Assembly: GCA_965657935.1 (NCBI GenBank)
Contig: CBFHQE010000046.1
Location: 1 to 20,552, forward strand
Length of the DNA stretch: 20,552 bases
DNA from: Maricaulis sp965657935
Lineage (GTDB): Bacteria; Pseudomonadota; Alphaproteobacteria; Caulobacterales; Maricaulaceae
Direction of reading: 5' to 3'
Shown here: positions 7,154 through 14,218 of the stretch, piece by piece
Layout of the letters: every line of letters starts with the position of its first letter
How positions within the stretch are numbered: position 1 is the stretch's first letter
The notes under the pieces: model-generated
Told to the model about the DNA's origin: nothing
What the model saw: the letters and a program-made list of their open reading frames with translations, nothing else
Databases searched by the model: none
Translations under genes and position numbers: made by a program

Positions 7154-7686
7154 GCCCGGGCGTCTTTCAGACCGTGATAGCCGACATAGATGGAAACCGC
7201 GGCCATCGCCAGCGAGATGAGGGCGTTATAGCCGGCCATGGAAATCCCGAGCAGCGTCCAGCTGGCTTCGTCGCACATCGGAACGATGGACTGGCCATTA
7301 AGCGCATTCATGATGGAGCTGACGTCGACAGTGCCGATGGCGCCGGTCGTGCAGGAGGCCGGGCCCGCCCACCAGTCATACTCGATGCCGGCATGCCAGC
7401 CGGCGAACCCTGCGGAATAGAGCAGGACAGCCGCGACTGCGAAAATCACATACGGTGCGAAACGGGCCAGGCCCGGGCGCATGATCAGGCCGACGCCGCT
7501 CGCCAGACCGAGGCCGATCACGGCCATGTGGATGTAGCGCTGATCGTAACACAGGGCGCAGGGCAGGTATTTGCCGATATACTCGAACCCCCACGCGCCC
7601 AGCAGCATGGCCAGGGAGAAGCCGGCCATGATGAGCGGCCAGCGCGTGAGCGGGAATTGGGACAGAACAGGGGTCATGAAGGACAT
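7150..7686 (-). CDS. dsbB: DsbB-like disulfide bond formation protein
   Basis: This 178-aa inner-membrane protein has four predicted transmembrane helices (about 17-36, 52-70, 77-98 and 144-168). It shows the DsbB cysteines: CALC at 43-46 in the first periplasmic loop and C112 and C138 in the second. DsbB reoxidises DsbA and passes the electrons to quinone. The segment CDEASWTLLGISMAGYN is a family hallmark. The start ATG at 7684-7686 is preceded by AAGG about 9 bases away; a second in-frame ATG lies 3 codons later (7675-7677) and is a possible alternative. It is followed by coq7 with a 4-bp overlap. No dsbA is seen in the window. Confidence 0.92.
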   Translation of the reverse strand: MSFMTPVLSQFPLTRWPLIMAGFSLAMLLGAWGFEYIGKYLPCALCYDQRYIHMAVIGLGLASGVGLIMRPGLARFAPYVIFAVAAVLLYSAGFAGWHAGIEYDWWAGPASCTTGAIGTVDVSSIMNALNGQSIVPMCDEASWTLLGISMAGYNALISLAMAAVSIYVGYHGLKDARA

Positions 7687-7733
7687 TCTCGCGAACCTTT
7701 ACTCTACTCGCACCGCGACAAGAGCGCGCACCG

Positions 7734-8378
7734 TCAGGTTTCGGCCTGACCGAGCAGGCCGCGGATGAAGTCCTTGAGTACGTCGATAGCAGCGTCGCCG
7801 AAAAATAAAAAAAGCGTCATCAAAAGTGCGATCCAGGCGAGGCCGAGCAACAGACCACCCAGTACGAGCAGGCCGTCTCGCGTAAGCAACCCCAATGCCG
7901 CAATGGCCAGGGCGATGCCCGGCGTGGTGTTTGTCAAGGGCAGGGGAACCAGAATGGAGGCGCAAAACAGGATGAAGACAACACCGACCAGCCGTTCTGC
8001 TGTGGGCCCGGACAGCCAGGTCAGCCGCGGTCGGGCCAGTGCTTCAAGCCAGCCAAACCATTTGCGTCCGCCTCGGGCCATGCCGTCCAGGCCGGACTTG
8101 TCGAGCTGACGCGCCTTGAACTTCGAGGGCAGCCAGGGCTCTTCGCGCCCCAGAGCCATCTGTGCCGACAGCGCCATCATGGGCAGAGCCATCACCTGCG
8201 GCACGCCATAGAGGAAAGGAATGGAGATCGGCAGGGCCATTGCGAACAGGATGATCCCGAACGCCCGTTCCCCCAGCGCATCGACAAATTCGCCCAGCGT
8301 CATGCCCTCGGGTGGCGCGCCAGCCGCAATGTCTTCCAGTGCGCTGATAAGGCCAAGTTTTTCCGCTGTCTCGGTCAA
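7734..8378 (-). CDS. ExoD-family membrane protein
   Basis: This 214-aa protein has an N-terminal cytosolic part and hydrophobic segments (about 35-75, 125-150 and 160-195). GEFVDALGERAFGIILFAMA and PFLYGVPQVMALPMM are the ExoD signature. ExoD was named from a Rhizobium exopolysaccharide mutant; its molecular activity is not known. The start is TTG (8376-8378), preceded by GAGGA at 7 bases; no in-frame ATG gives a complete domain. It lies 47 bp upstream of dsbB on the same strand and may share its transcript. It is divergent from tRNA-Leu. Confidence 0.88.
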   Translation of the reverse strand: MTETAEKLGLISALEDIAAGAPPEGMTLGEFVDALGERAFGIILFAMALPISIPFLYGVPQVMALPMMALSAQMALGREEPWLPSKFKARQLDKSGLDGMARGGRKWFGWLEALARPRLTWLSGPTAERLVGVVFILFCASILVPLPLTNTTPGIALAIAALGLLTRDGLLVLGGLLLGLAWIALLMTLFLFFGDAAIDVLKDFIRGLLGQAET

Positions 8379-8446
8379 TGATCAGTCCTCAATAAAACGC
8401 ACCGACCCTAGCTGCGCGAGATGACCCCGTCGAGCGCATAGGGCCG

Positions 8447-8475
8447 TTGACTTTTGCATGCCTAATCGGCAGCTT
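8447..8475 (+). promoter_or_regulatory. Possible promoter of tRNA-Leu
   Basis: TTGACT (8447-8452) lies 45 bases before the tRNA 5' end. At 17 bases spacing the -10 candidate is CAGCTT, a weak match. The -35 is near-consensus and well placed; the -10 is uncertain. Confidence 0.3.
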
Positions 8476-8496
8476 GCGCCTCCGCTCGTGAAGCGA

Positions 8497-8581
8497 GCCC
8501 CTGTGGCGGAATTGGTAGACGCGACGGATTCAAAATCCGTTTCCGCAAGGAGTGTCAGTTCGAGTCTGACCAGGGGCACCA
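8497..8581 (+). tRNA. tRNA-Leu, anticodon CAA
   Basis: The acceptor stem GCCCCTG (8497-8503) pairs with CAGGGGC (8571-8577), followed by discriminator A and an encoded CCA (8579-8581). The anticodon stem ACGGA/TCCGT encloses the loop TTCAAAA, giving anticodon CAA, which reads UUG leucine codons. The 85-base length and the long variable arm (TTCCGCAAGGAGT region) are those of a class II tRNA-Leu. The T arm carries GTTCGAGTC. Confidence 0.97.
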
Positions 8582-8659
8582 TCTTTTATCTCACGGCAAT
8601 TCGCTACGCTCACGCCTCCGATGGGACGGCGTATGGGCGCCGGCGCGCAGTCGCGCTTG

Positions 8660-8688
8660 CGAAGCTTGCAGCTTCGATCAACGCTTTT
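8660..8688 (+). terminator. Possible terminator of tRNA-Leu transcript
   Basis: CGAAGCT (8660-8666) pairs with AGCTTCG (8670-8676) across a 3-base loop. A short T-rich stretch (CTTTTCC) follows about 8 bases later. It lies about 80 bases after the tRNA. The late T-run makes it a weak candidate. Confidence 0.3.
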
Positions 8689-8704
8689 CCTTTCATCAAC
8701 TCAA

Positions 8705-8877
8705 CCGTCATCACCCGGCTTGTCCGGGTGACCTCAGCTCGCCTATCGACGGAACAAAACCGTCACCCTGACGAAGGTCAGGGCCCAGTTCGTTAAGCCA
8801 GGTGTTTTACGGAATGGCGCTTTCTGGAGCCGTTCCCAGCCTCATGAACTGGATCCCTGCCTTCGCAGGGATGACGG
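8705..8877. repeat. Composite palindromic intergenic repeat
   Basis: The unit is bounded by CCGTCATCACCCGG on the left and GGGATGACGG on the right, so its outer ends form an inverted repeat (CCGTCA/TGACGG). Inside are three perfect stems: TCACCCGG/CCGGGTGA (8711-8731), CCCTGAC/GTCAGGG with a GAAG loop (8766-8783) and ATCCCTGC/GCAGGGAT with a CTTC loop (8853-8872). The last two carry CCCAGTT and AACTGGA words in opposite orientation (about 8784-8790 and 8847-8853). Short dispersed palindromes of this kind are common between genes in alphaproteobacteria; the family name is not known to me. Confidence 0.6.
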
Positions 8878-8901
8878 GGATTGGTCAGCGGATAGCTTTA
8901 T

Positions 8902-8922
8902 CCTTTCCCTTCATGGGAAAGG
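8902..8922. repeat. Perfect 8-bp inverted repeat
   Basis: CCTTTCCC (8902-8909) and GGGAAAGG (8915-8922) pair across a 5-base loop, next to a CCCTCC...GGAGGG pairing at about 8924-8950. This tandem hairpin pair has no T-run and is more like a repeat than a terminator. Confidence 0.5.
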
Positions 8923-9105
8923 TCCCTCCGCAGCTTCAGCGAAGGAGGGGGATAGGGTGCGGTCTGCAGGGCCAAGTCAAAGTACGCTTTCGTCGCGTGC
9001 CCACTCCACCCTTGCTGCATACTCCACCGCCTTCAGCCTTGCTGCCCACTCCACAGCCGGGGCGAGCAGTGCTAGCGTCTTGCCCGTTGCGAGTCTGTCG
9101 GGGAG

Positions 9106-10002
9106 ATGATCTTGCTTTCAATCACCAATGCGGTGCTGTTCGCGCGAGCGAGCCTGGCCATCATCTTCCTGTGGATGGGCGCGATGAGTTTCACCGCCCA
9201 GGGTGATCTGGTGATGATGAACTGGATTTCCGGCCACGCCTTCCTGTCTGGACTGTTGCCTCAGGCCGCGTCCGCAGCCAAGGCCATCGGGGTCTATCAG
9301 GTCGTCATGGCCTGTCTGATCGGGGCACCGCTGCCGAGCGGCAGTTTCCGACGGATCGGCTTTATCATGCTGGGCGGATACAGCGTGCTGGCGATGACCG
9401 TTTTCCTGACCAACCCGGTCTGGATAGAAGAGGCCGGCGGTTTCCCCGCGATCGGGTCGGGACAAGGCATTCTGAAATATCTGGGCGTATTGGGCCTGGC
9501 GATGTGGGCGGGCAGTTTCGACCGGTCACGCATGTTCTCCAGCCGCCACAGCGATCTGCGCCGCTGGAGCCGGCCGGTGATGATGTCGGGACTGGTGATC
9601 GTGCTGTTGTGGATCGGGGCGATGAAATTCACCGCCGTCGAGGCACGGGGTATCGAACCGTTGATCCAGACCAGCCTCCTGTTTTCCTGGATGCTGAACG
9701 TCATGGAGATCCAGATTGTTTCCTACATCATCGGCGTGATCGAGATCTTGACGGTGCTTTTGCTGCTGACGGCGAGCTTTAATCGTGGGCTGTATGCGAT
9801 CGGTCTGATGATGGCGTCAGCAACATTTATTATGACGCTGTCCTTCCTCGTCAGCTTTCCGGGAAGCTGGTCGGCTGATCTCGGCGGTTTCCCCTTTCTC
9901 AGCGGGTCGGGTATGTTTCTAATCAAGGACTTGGCCCTGCTCGCCATTTGCGTCGCGCTCGGGGCCGAATTTCGCGAATATCGCTTCGGCCGGCGTGCTT
10001 GA
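9106..10002 (+). CDS. Membrane protein of two tandem DUF417 (RclC/YkgB-like) units
   Basis: This 298-aa integral membrane protein is an internal duplication. Unit 1 (about 14-137) and unit 2 (about 159-287) share, in the same order, LAIIFLWMGAMSFTAQ / LVIVLLWIGAMKFTAVEA, then AIGVYQVVMACLIG / IIGVIEILTVLLLL, and GGFPAIGSGQGILKYLG / GGFPFLSGSGMFLIKDL. Unit 2 is the closer match to single-domain DUF417 proteins such as E. coli RclC (YkgB), an inner-membrane protein of the reactive-chlorine response. About eight transmembrane helices are expected. The start is uncertain: GGGAG (9101-9105) touches ATG 9106, while TTG 9112 sits 6 bases from it and may be the real start (296 aa). The substrate is unknown. 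The next gene follows after 139 bp. Confidence 0.85.
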   Translation: MILLSITNAVLFARASLAIIFLWMGAMSFTAQGDLVMMNWISGHAFLSGLLPQAASAAKAIGVYQVVMACLIGAPLPSGSFRRIGFIMLGGYSVLAMTVFLTNPVWIEEAGGFPAIGSGQGILKYLGVLGLAMWAGSFDRSRMFSSRHSDLRRWSRPVMMSGLVIVLLWIGAMKFTAVEARGIEPLIQTSLLFSWMLNVMEIQIVSYIIGVIEILTVLLLLTASFNRGLYAIGLMMASATFIMTLSFLVSFPGSWSADLGGFPFLSGSGMFLIKDLALLAICVALGAEFREYRFGRRA

Positions 10003-10077
10003 CGCAAATTCCTTCGGAAACCTTTTGAAATGCGCATCACACTTGCGGTCTGTATGGGCGCGTTTGCTTGACGCAAA
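9996..10077 (+). repeat. 13-bp direct repeat upstream of acyl-CoA synthetase
   Basis: TGCTTGACGCAAA occurs at 9996-10008, overlapping the stop codon of the DUF417 gene, and again at 10065-10077, 69 bases later. The second copy sits inside a small inverted repeat (TTTGC-N5-GCAAA, 10063-10077) and contains the candidate -35 of the next gene. This suggests paired binding sites for a regulator. Confidence 0.55.
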
Positions 10078-10095
10078 GCAGGGTCAACGTATCGT
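10068..10095 (+). promoter_or_regulatory. Putative promoter of the acyl-CoA synthetase operon
   Basis: TTGACG (10068-10073), 16 bases, then TATCGT (10090-10095), 46 bases before the ATG. The -35 matches the TTGACG preferred in Caulobacter-type promoters and overlaps the second copy of the 13-bp repeat, so a protein bound there could block RNA polymerase. Confidence 0.45.
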
Positions 10096-10141
10096 TTTTT
10101 CCCAAGCAGAACGGACAAATCCGTCTAGCGGGGAGTTGATA

Positions 10142-11935
10142 ATGGGCATGTTCTCGGCGATCAGTCGCGAAGTGAAGTATGTTTCGGGGATGTTGCGTGT
10201 CCTCAATCAGATCAAGAAAGTCGGGCCTGGCTCTGGCGTTCGCGTGCCGGATCACATCGAAAAGACGGTCGACAAATTCTCCGACCGCCCGATGGCGATT
10301 ACCGATGACGGCGAGATCAGCTATGCCGCGTTTGATGCCTACGCAAACCGTGTCGCCAACTGGGCGTTGGCCCAGGGCCTGAAGAAAGGCGAGACCGTCG
10401 CGCTCTTCATGCCCAATCGTTGGGAATATATTGCGATCTGGTTTGGCCTGTCCAAGATCGGTGTGGTCACCTCCCTGCTCAACAACCAGCTGTCCGGCCA
10501 GTCGCTGGCCCATTGCCTGAATATTGGTGAGACCCGACATGCGATCGTCGCGAACGAGCTGGTAGACGCCTATCGGTCAGCTTGCGATGCGGCCGATATC
10601 GCGGCTAAGCCGTGGGTTGTCGACGGCGCCTATGACTGGTCCGGAGACTTCAATGCCGCGGTTGCTGAACAGTCCGGCGCGCGCATTTCTGTGGACCTGC
10701 GCCAGGATGTGAAACCGTCAGACCCGGTGCTGAAAATGTTCACCTCGGGAACGACAGGCCTGCCCAAGGCCGCGCTGATGACACACATCCGCGCGCTGTA
10801 TTACCTCAACATCTTCGCCATCGCGTCCCAGTCCAAACCCACGGACCGGATGATGATGGTTCTGCCACTCTACCATGCCACTGGCGGGTTGTGCGGTGTA
10901 GGCTGTGCGCTGTCCTTCGGCGGTTCCGTGATTGTGCGCCCCAAATTCTCTGCCTCGAATTTCTGGCCCGATGTTCAGCGCCACAAGGCAACCCTGTTTA
11001 TGTATGTGGGCGAGCTCTGCCGTTTTCTCGTCAATTCCGAACCCGTCACTGAAGAACAGGGCCACACCCTGCGTTGCGCCATCGGCAACGGCATGCGCCG
11101 GGATGTCTGGGAACAGTTCCAAGACCGCTTCAACCTGCCGGATATTATCGAGTTTTATGGTTCGACCGAGGGCAATGTGGGCCTGGTCAATGCCATGAAC
11201 CAGCCGGGCGCGATTGGTCGCGTACCGAACTATCTCAAACACCGCTTCAACATCGATCTCGTCAAGTTTGACATGGATGCGGAAATGCCGGTGCGTGACG
11301 CGTCGGGCGCGTGTGTCCGGTGCGGACCGGACGAGGTCGGCGAGGCTATTGGCCGTATCGACCCGACTGATGCGCGTTTCCGTTTTGACGGATACGGGTC
11401 AAAGGAAGACACCGAGAAAAAGATCCTGCGCGATGTCTATGAAGAGGGCGATGCCTGGTTCCGAACCGGGGATCTGATGACCCGCGATGCGCTGGGGTAT
11501 TATTATTTTGTGGACCGTGTTGGCGATACTTTCCGTTGGAAGTCTGAAAATGTGGCGACCGGTGAAGTGGCTGAAGCGCTGAGCTTTGACGGTATCGAGC
11601 AGGCCAATGTCTATGGTGTCGAGGTCGAGGGGCATTCCGGCCGTGCCGGCATGGCCGCCCTGGTCGCCAAGGCGGGCCAGATCGACCTGGACGCCCTGCG
11701 TGAGCACATCCATGACGCCTTGCCGACCTTCGCGCGCCCGCTCTTCCTGCGCCTGCAGGAACAGGGTGATACGACGGGTACGTTCAAACTGCGAAAGGTG
11801 GACCTGGTCAAGGACGGGTTCGATCCGGAGAAGATCACCGATCCGCTCTATTTCGATCATCCCACGATCGGGAAATATGTGCGACTTACACAAGAGCTGT
11901 ACGAGCAGATCGTGGGCGGTAAACTGCGCGTATGA
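10142..11935 (+). CDS. FATP-type (very-)long-chain acyl-CoA synthetase
   Basis: This 597-aa enzyme of the adenylate-forming family activates fatty acids to acyl-CoA with ATP. The P-loop TSGTTGLPK is at 201-209, YGSTEGN at 339-345, WFRTGDL at 439-445, and DRVGDTFRWKSENVAT at 458-473, the last being specific to the FATP/ACSVL branch rather than FadD. TFKLRK near the C-terminus supplies the catalytic lysine region. FATP members may also couple uptake to activation. The start is ATG 10142, with GGGAG (10131-10135) 6 bases upstream; an in-frame extension back to 9995 would overlap the preceding gene and lacks a ribosome site. The stop codon overlaps the DUF924 gene (ATGA, 11932-11935). Substrate chain length cannot be read from sequence. 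Confidence 0.93.
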   Translation: MGMFSAISREVKYVSGMLRVLNQIKKVGPGSGVRVPDHIEKTVDKFSDRPMAITDDGEISYAAFDAYANRVANWALAQGLKKGETVALFMPNRWEYIAIWFGLSKIGVVTSLLNNQLSGQSLAHCLNIGETRHAIVANELVDAYRSACDAADIAAKPWVVDGAYDWSGDFNAAVAEQSGARISVDLRQDVKPSDPVLKMFTSGTTGLPKAALMTHIRALYYLNIFAIASQSKPTDRMMMVLPLYHATGGLCGVGCALSFGGSVIVRPKFSASNFWPDVQRHKATLFMYVGELCRFLVNSEPVTEEQGHTLRCAIGNGMRRDVWEQFQDRFNLPDIIEFYGSTEGNVGLVNAMNQPGAIGRVPNYLKHRFNIDLVKFDMDAEMPVRDASGACVRCGPDEVGEAIGRIDPTDARFRFDGYGSKEDTEKKILRDVYEEGDAWFRTGDLMTRDALGYYYFVDRVGDTFRWKSENVATGEVAEALSFDGIEQANVYGVEVEGHSGRAGMAALVAKAGQIDLDALREHIHDALPTFARPLFLRLQEQGDTTGTFKLRKVDLVKDGFDPEKITDPLYFDHPTIGKYVRLTQELYEQIVGGKLRV

Positions 11936-12513
11936 GCGTACTGAAACCGACCCCTGCCGAGATCATCCATTTCTGGTTCGACGAGGCTGGCCCCAAAAAG
12001 TGGTATGCGGCCTCGCCTGCCTTTGATGCGCGCATGCGCCGTCGGTTCGCGCGTGTCGTGGAGATGCATGCCAGGCAGATGCGTGCCGGCGATCACCCCT
12101 GGCTGGGCAATCCTGACAGCGCCTTCGCGCTGGTGCTCTTGTTTGATCAGTTCCCGCGCAATATCTGGCGCGGTTCGGGGCGCGCCTTCTCCTATGATGT
12201 CATGGCGCGCAACGTTTCGCTGGACATGATTGATCGCGGTTTTGACTGGGCGATCGACGAGAGCCGTCGCGATTTTGTCTATATGCCCTTCATGCATGGC
12301 GAGCATATCGAGTTCCAGAACCTTTGTGTCGACCTCGCACGCGAGCGCCTCGACGGCGAGGGCACACTGACCCACGCCATCAAACACCGCGCGGTGATCG
12401 AGCGTTTCGGGCGTTTCCCCTATCGCAATGAGGCGCTGGGGCGGAACAGCACGGCAGAAGAGATCGAGTATCTGGAAACAGGCGGGTATGCGCCCGGGCG
12501 CAAAAAGTCCTGA
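11932..12513 (+). CDS. DUF924 family protein
   Basis: This 193-aa protein shows the DUF924 motifs: IIHFWFDEAGPKKWY at the N-terminus, ALVLLFDQFPRNIWRGSGRAF in the middle, and FVYMPFMHGEHIEFQ then RFGRFPYRNEALGR toward the C-terminus. The family is all-helical (TPR-like) and widespread in proteobacteria, with no established activity. It starts inside the last codons of the acyl-CoA synthetase gene (4-bp ATGA overlap), so the pair is translationally coupled, although I know of no direct link to fatty-acid metabolism. Confidence 0.9.
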   Translation: MSVLKPTPAEIIHFWFDEAGPKKWYAASPAFDARMRRRFARVVEMHARQMRAGDHPWLGNPDSAFALVLLFDQFPRNIWRGSGRAFSYDVMARNVSLDMIDRGFDWAIDESRRDFVYMPFMHGEHIEFQNLCVDLARERLDGEGTLTHAIKHRAVIERFGRFPYRNEALGRNSTAEEIEYLETGGYAPGRKKS

Positions 12514-12589
12514 TCGCAATATCCTGTCTGCTATTTAACTCGGACTCGCCACGCGTTTCGCCCATCCTGTGACCAAACAGGGGGCTGTC

Positions 12590-13774
12590 ATGAAACATCT
12601 GATTTTTGGACTTTGCCTGTCGGCAAGCAGTCTGGCGATGAGCGCCGAGGCCCAGGATCTCGGCGCGATTGAACAGGCGATCTCGGCCGTGCTGGCCGAG
12701 TATGGGGCGTCGGACCATCCCACGACATACGTCGGCGCCAGCGTTGCGCTGCGCCTTTCGGATGAGCGCATAATTACCGTCACTGCTGGTCATGCGGATC
12801 GCGAGGCGGGTCTCGAGATGCGCACGGACCACCGGCTGCTGGGCGGTTCCATGGGCAAGACCTTTGTCGCCGCCGCCCTGATGGCGCTGGTCGAGGAGGG
12901 GCGTGTCGCCCTGGACGATCGCGCTGCGCAATATCTGGGTGGCCAGGACTGGTTCGATCCGCTTCCCAACGCTGCCGAAGTGACCCTGGGGCAATTGCTC
13001 AATCACTCGTCCGGGATTCCGATTGATTATTTCGAGACCGATCCGATTCGCGAGGCCTTGCGCCTGTCGGCGGAGGAGAATCTCGATTTTGGAGACCAGG
13101 GCCTGACACATCAGGATCTGCTGCGTCCGCTGGCCGGTCTCGAGCCGCTCTTCGCGCCCGGTGAGGGCTTTCACTATTCCGACGCGAACTACACCATCAT
13201 CGCCTTCGTGGTGGAGCATATCAGTAACCAGTCGCTGGAAGCCTTTGTGGACGAGCGTTTCATCCAGCCGCTTGGCTTGACCGAGACCGAGCGCCAGCGC
13301 CGGGAAATGCCGCGCCTGACGGCCGCCTACATGCATGAGCGTTATCAGCAGGTCTTCCCGGGGGTGCCGACCAAGGCGGGTGCGTATGAGCGCCTGACTT
13401 ATGACCCGTCCTTTGAATGGGGCGGCGGTGGCTGGGTCTTCACGGCCAGTGACCTGGCGCGCTGGGGAGATGCCTGGTTCTCCGGAGAGGCCCTGTCAGA
13501 CGAGTATCTGGATCTGATGCGTGCTTCGCTCAATCACGGCCCCCGAGAACAGCATGGCTGGTCCTATGGTATCGGCCTGCAATGGCAGGAAACCGAGGGC
13601 GGTGAGGAGCGCTGGTATCATGGCGGTTATGATCCGGGCTTCATCGGCAAGGTGGAATATCGCCCCGCTGATGATGTGACCCTGGCGGTCATGTTCAACA
13701 CGGTCGACATTCGTTACGAGCGCATAGGCGATGCGATCTGGGAAGCGGTATTGCCGCTGCTGGAGAGCGACTAG
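12590..13774 (+). CDS. Secreted serine hydrolase, class C beta-lactamase/DD-peptidase fold
   Basis: This 394-aa protein has a signal peptide (1-21, cleavage after SAEA before QD). The serine motif SMGK (87-90) carries nucleophile Ser87 and Lys90, followed by LLNHSSGI (136-143), the tyrosine motif region YSDAN (196-200) with Asp where many relatives have Asn, and HGG (344-346) in place of the KTG triad. This is the PF00144 family, which includes esterases, peptidases and a minority of true beta-lactamases; resistance cannot be inferred. ATG 12590 is chosen over GTG 12569 because AGGGGG lies 5 bases upstream and the signal peptide then starts with MKH. A weak hairpin (13775-13790) follows the stop codon. 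Confidence 0.88.
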   Translation: MKHLIFGLCLSASSLAMSAEAQDLGAIEQAISAVLAEYGASDHPTTYVGASVALRLSDERIITVTAGHADREAGLEMRTDHRLLGGSMGKTFVAAALMALVEEGRVALDDRAAQYLGGQDWFDPLPNAAEVTLGQLLNHSSGIPIDYFETDPIREALRLSAEENLDFGDQGLTHQDLLRPLAGLEPLFAPGEGFHYSDANYTIIAFVVEHISNQSLEAFVDERFIQPLGLTETERQRREMPRLTAAYMHERYQQVFPGVPTKAGAYERLTYDPSFEWGGGGWVFTASDLARWGDAWFSGEALSDEYLDLMRASLNHGPREQHGWSYGIGLQWQETEGGEERWYHGGYDPGFIGKVEYRPADDVTLAVMFNTVDIRYERIGDAIWEAVLPLLESD

Positions 13775-13790
13775 GCCGAAACGACTCGGC
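13775..13790 (+). terminator. Weak hairpin after the serine hydrolase gene
   Basis: GCCGA (13775-13779) and TCGGC (13786-13790) form a 5-bp stem immediately after the stop codon, with AAATCTCTCC rather than a T-run after it. Termination here is uncertain. Confidence 0.25.
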
Positions 13791-13861
13791 AAATCTCTCC
13801 GGTGGCAGAATTCTCCATCGGACGAGATCTGTGTCAGGACTGAATAGGCATTTTAAAACAT

Positions 13862-13916
13862 AGGTTTGCGAGTTTCAGAGTTCTGGCCCCGGGCTTGCTC
13901 CCCTACAGGCAAACCT
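13862..13916 (+). promoter_or_regulatory. Inverted repeat in the leader of the 74-aa gene
   Basis: AGGTTTGC (13862-13869) and GCAAACCT (13909-13916) are perfect inverted arms separated by 39 bases that include CCCCGGG. The right arm ends 9 bases before the GGAG ribosome site at 13926. It may form a structured 5' leader or bind a regulator; the structure is not compared with any known riboswitch class. Confidence 0.35.
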
Positions 13917-13935
13917 TCGCCCTTCGGAGCCCGAC

Positions 13936-14160
13936 ATGACCCCGCACATAGCCATCACCGCCCAGGACATGCATCAGATCGCCTGGACTCTCGTCGACCT
14001 GCACGGTGCCCAGGCCATCGGATATGCCGATGATGCTGTGATGGAGCTGGACGAGAAGGGCAGCCCGGAAAGTGCCGATGCCTGGCGTGCCCTGCGTTCG
14101 GTGATGGAAGACGCGCTGGCCGGCCGGCTCGGCCGCGAAGAGACGATCACGGTTCACTAG
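13936..14160 (+). CDS. Small conserved-looking protein, function unknown
   Basis: This 74-aa acidic, mostly helical protein has no signal peptide or membrane segment. The arrangement DMHQIAWTLVDLHGAQAIGYA, then MELDEKGSPESADAWRALRS and MEDALAG resembles a group of small alphaproteobacterial proteins in which a helical pair is joined by an E-x-G-x-x-x-x-A-x-x-W segment; I recall this only as a pattern and have no function for it. ATG 13936 has GGAG (13926-13929) 6 bases upstream, which supports real translation. It stands 58 bp before the esterase gene and about 160 bp after the serine hydrolase gene. Confidence 0.65.
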   Translation: MTPHIAITAQDMHQIAWTLVDLHGAQAIGYADDAVMELDEKGSPESADAWRALRSVMEDALAGRLGREETITVH

Positions 14161-14218
14161 TTCCGCCTGAGACCGTTTGACGGCTTGTCAGGCGTGGCAA
14201 GCGTGATACGGGTTTGGC

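Larger units (their letters stand above)
8582..9105. other. Non-coding region with clustered palindromes after tRNA-Leu
   Basis: No gene is supported in these 524 bases. Open frames here are low-complexity or include translated tRNA. The region instead holds at least five short perfect stem-loops (about 8660-8676, 8711-8731, 8766-8783, 8853-8872 and 8902-8922), a second GC-rich palindrome (ccctcc...ggaggg, about 8924-8950), and a degenerate tandem stretch with repeated CTCCAC and CTTGCTGC words (about 9000-9055). It looks like an accumulation site for small intergenic repeats 3' of a tRNA gene. Confidence 0.6.

Noticed and set aside
6868..7749. 293-residue plus-strand frame over coq7 and dsbB
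   Set aside because: Spans two confident genes antisense, is rich in Arg, and has no domain.
8382..8582. 66-residue minus-strand frame at tRNA-Leu
   Set aside because: Largely a translation of the antisense of the tRNA; a well-known type of false protein.
8458..8796. 112-residue plus-strand frame containing AELVDATDSKSVSARS
   Set aside because: This is the tRNA-Leu itself translated, a familiar artefact; the remainder is repeat DNA.
8911..9105. Possible promoter for the DUF417 gene
   Set aside because: I could not find a -35/-10 pair of reasonable quality in the pyrimidine-rich stretch.
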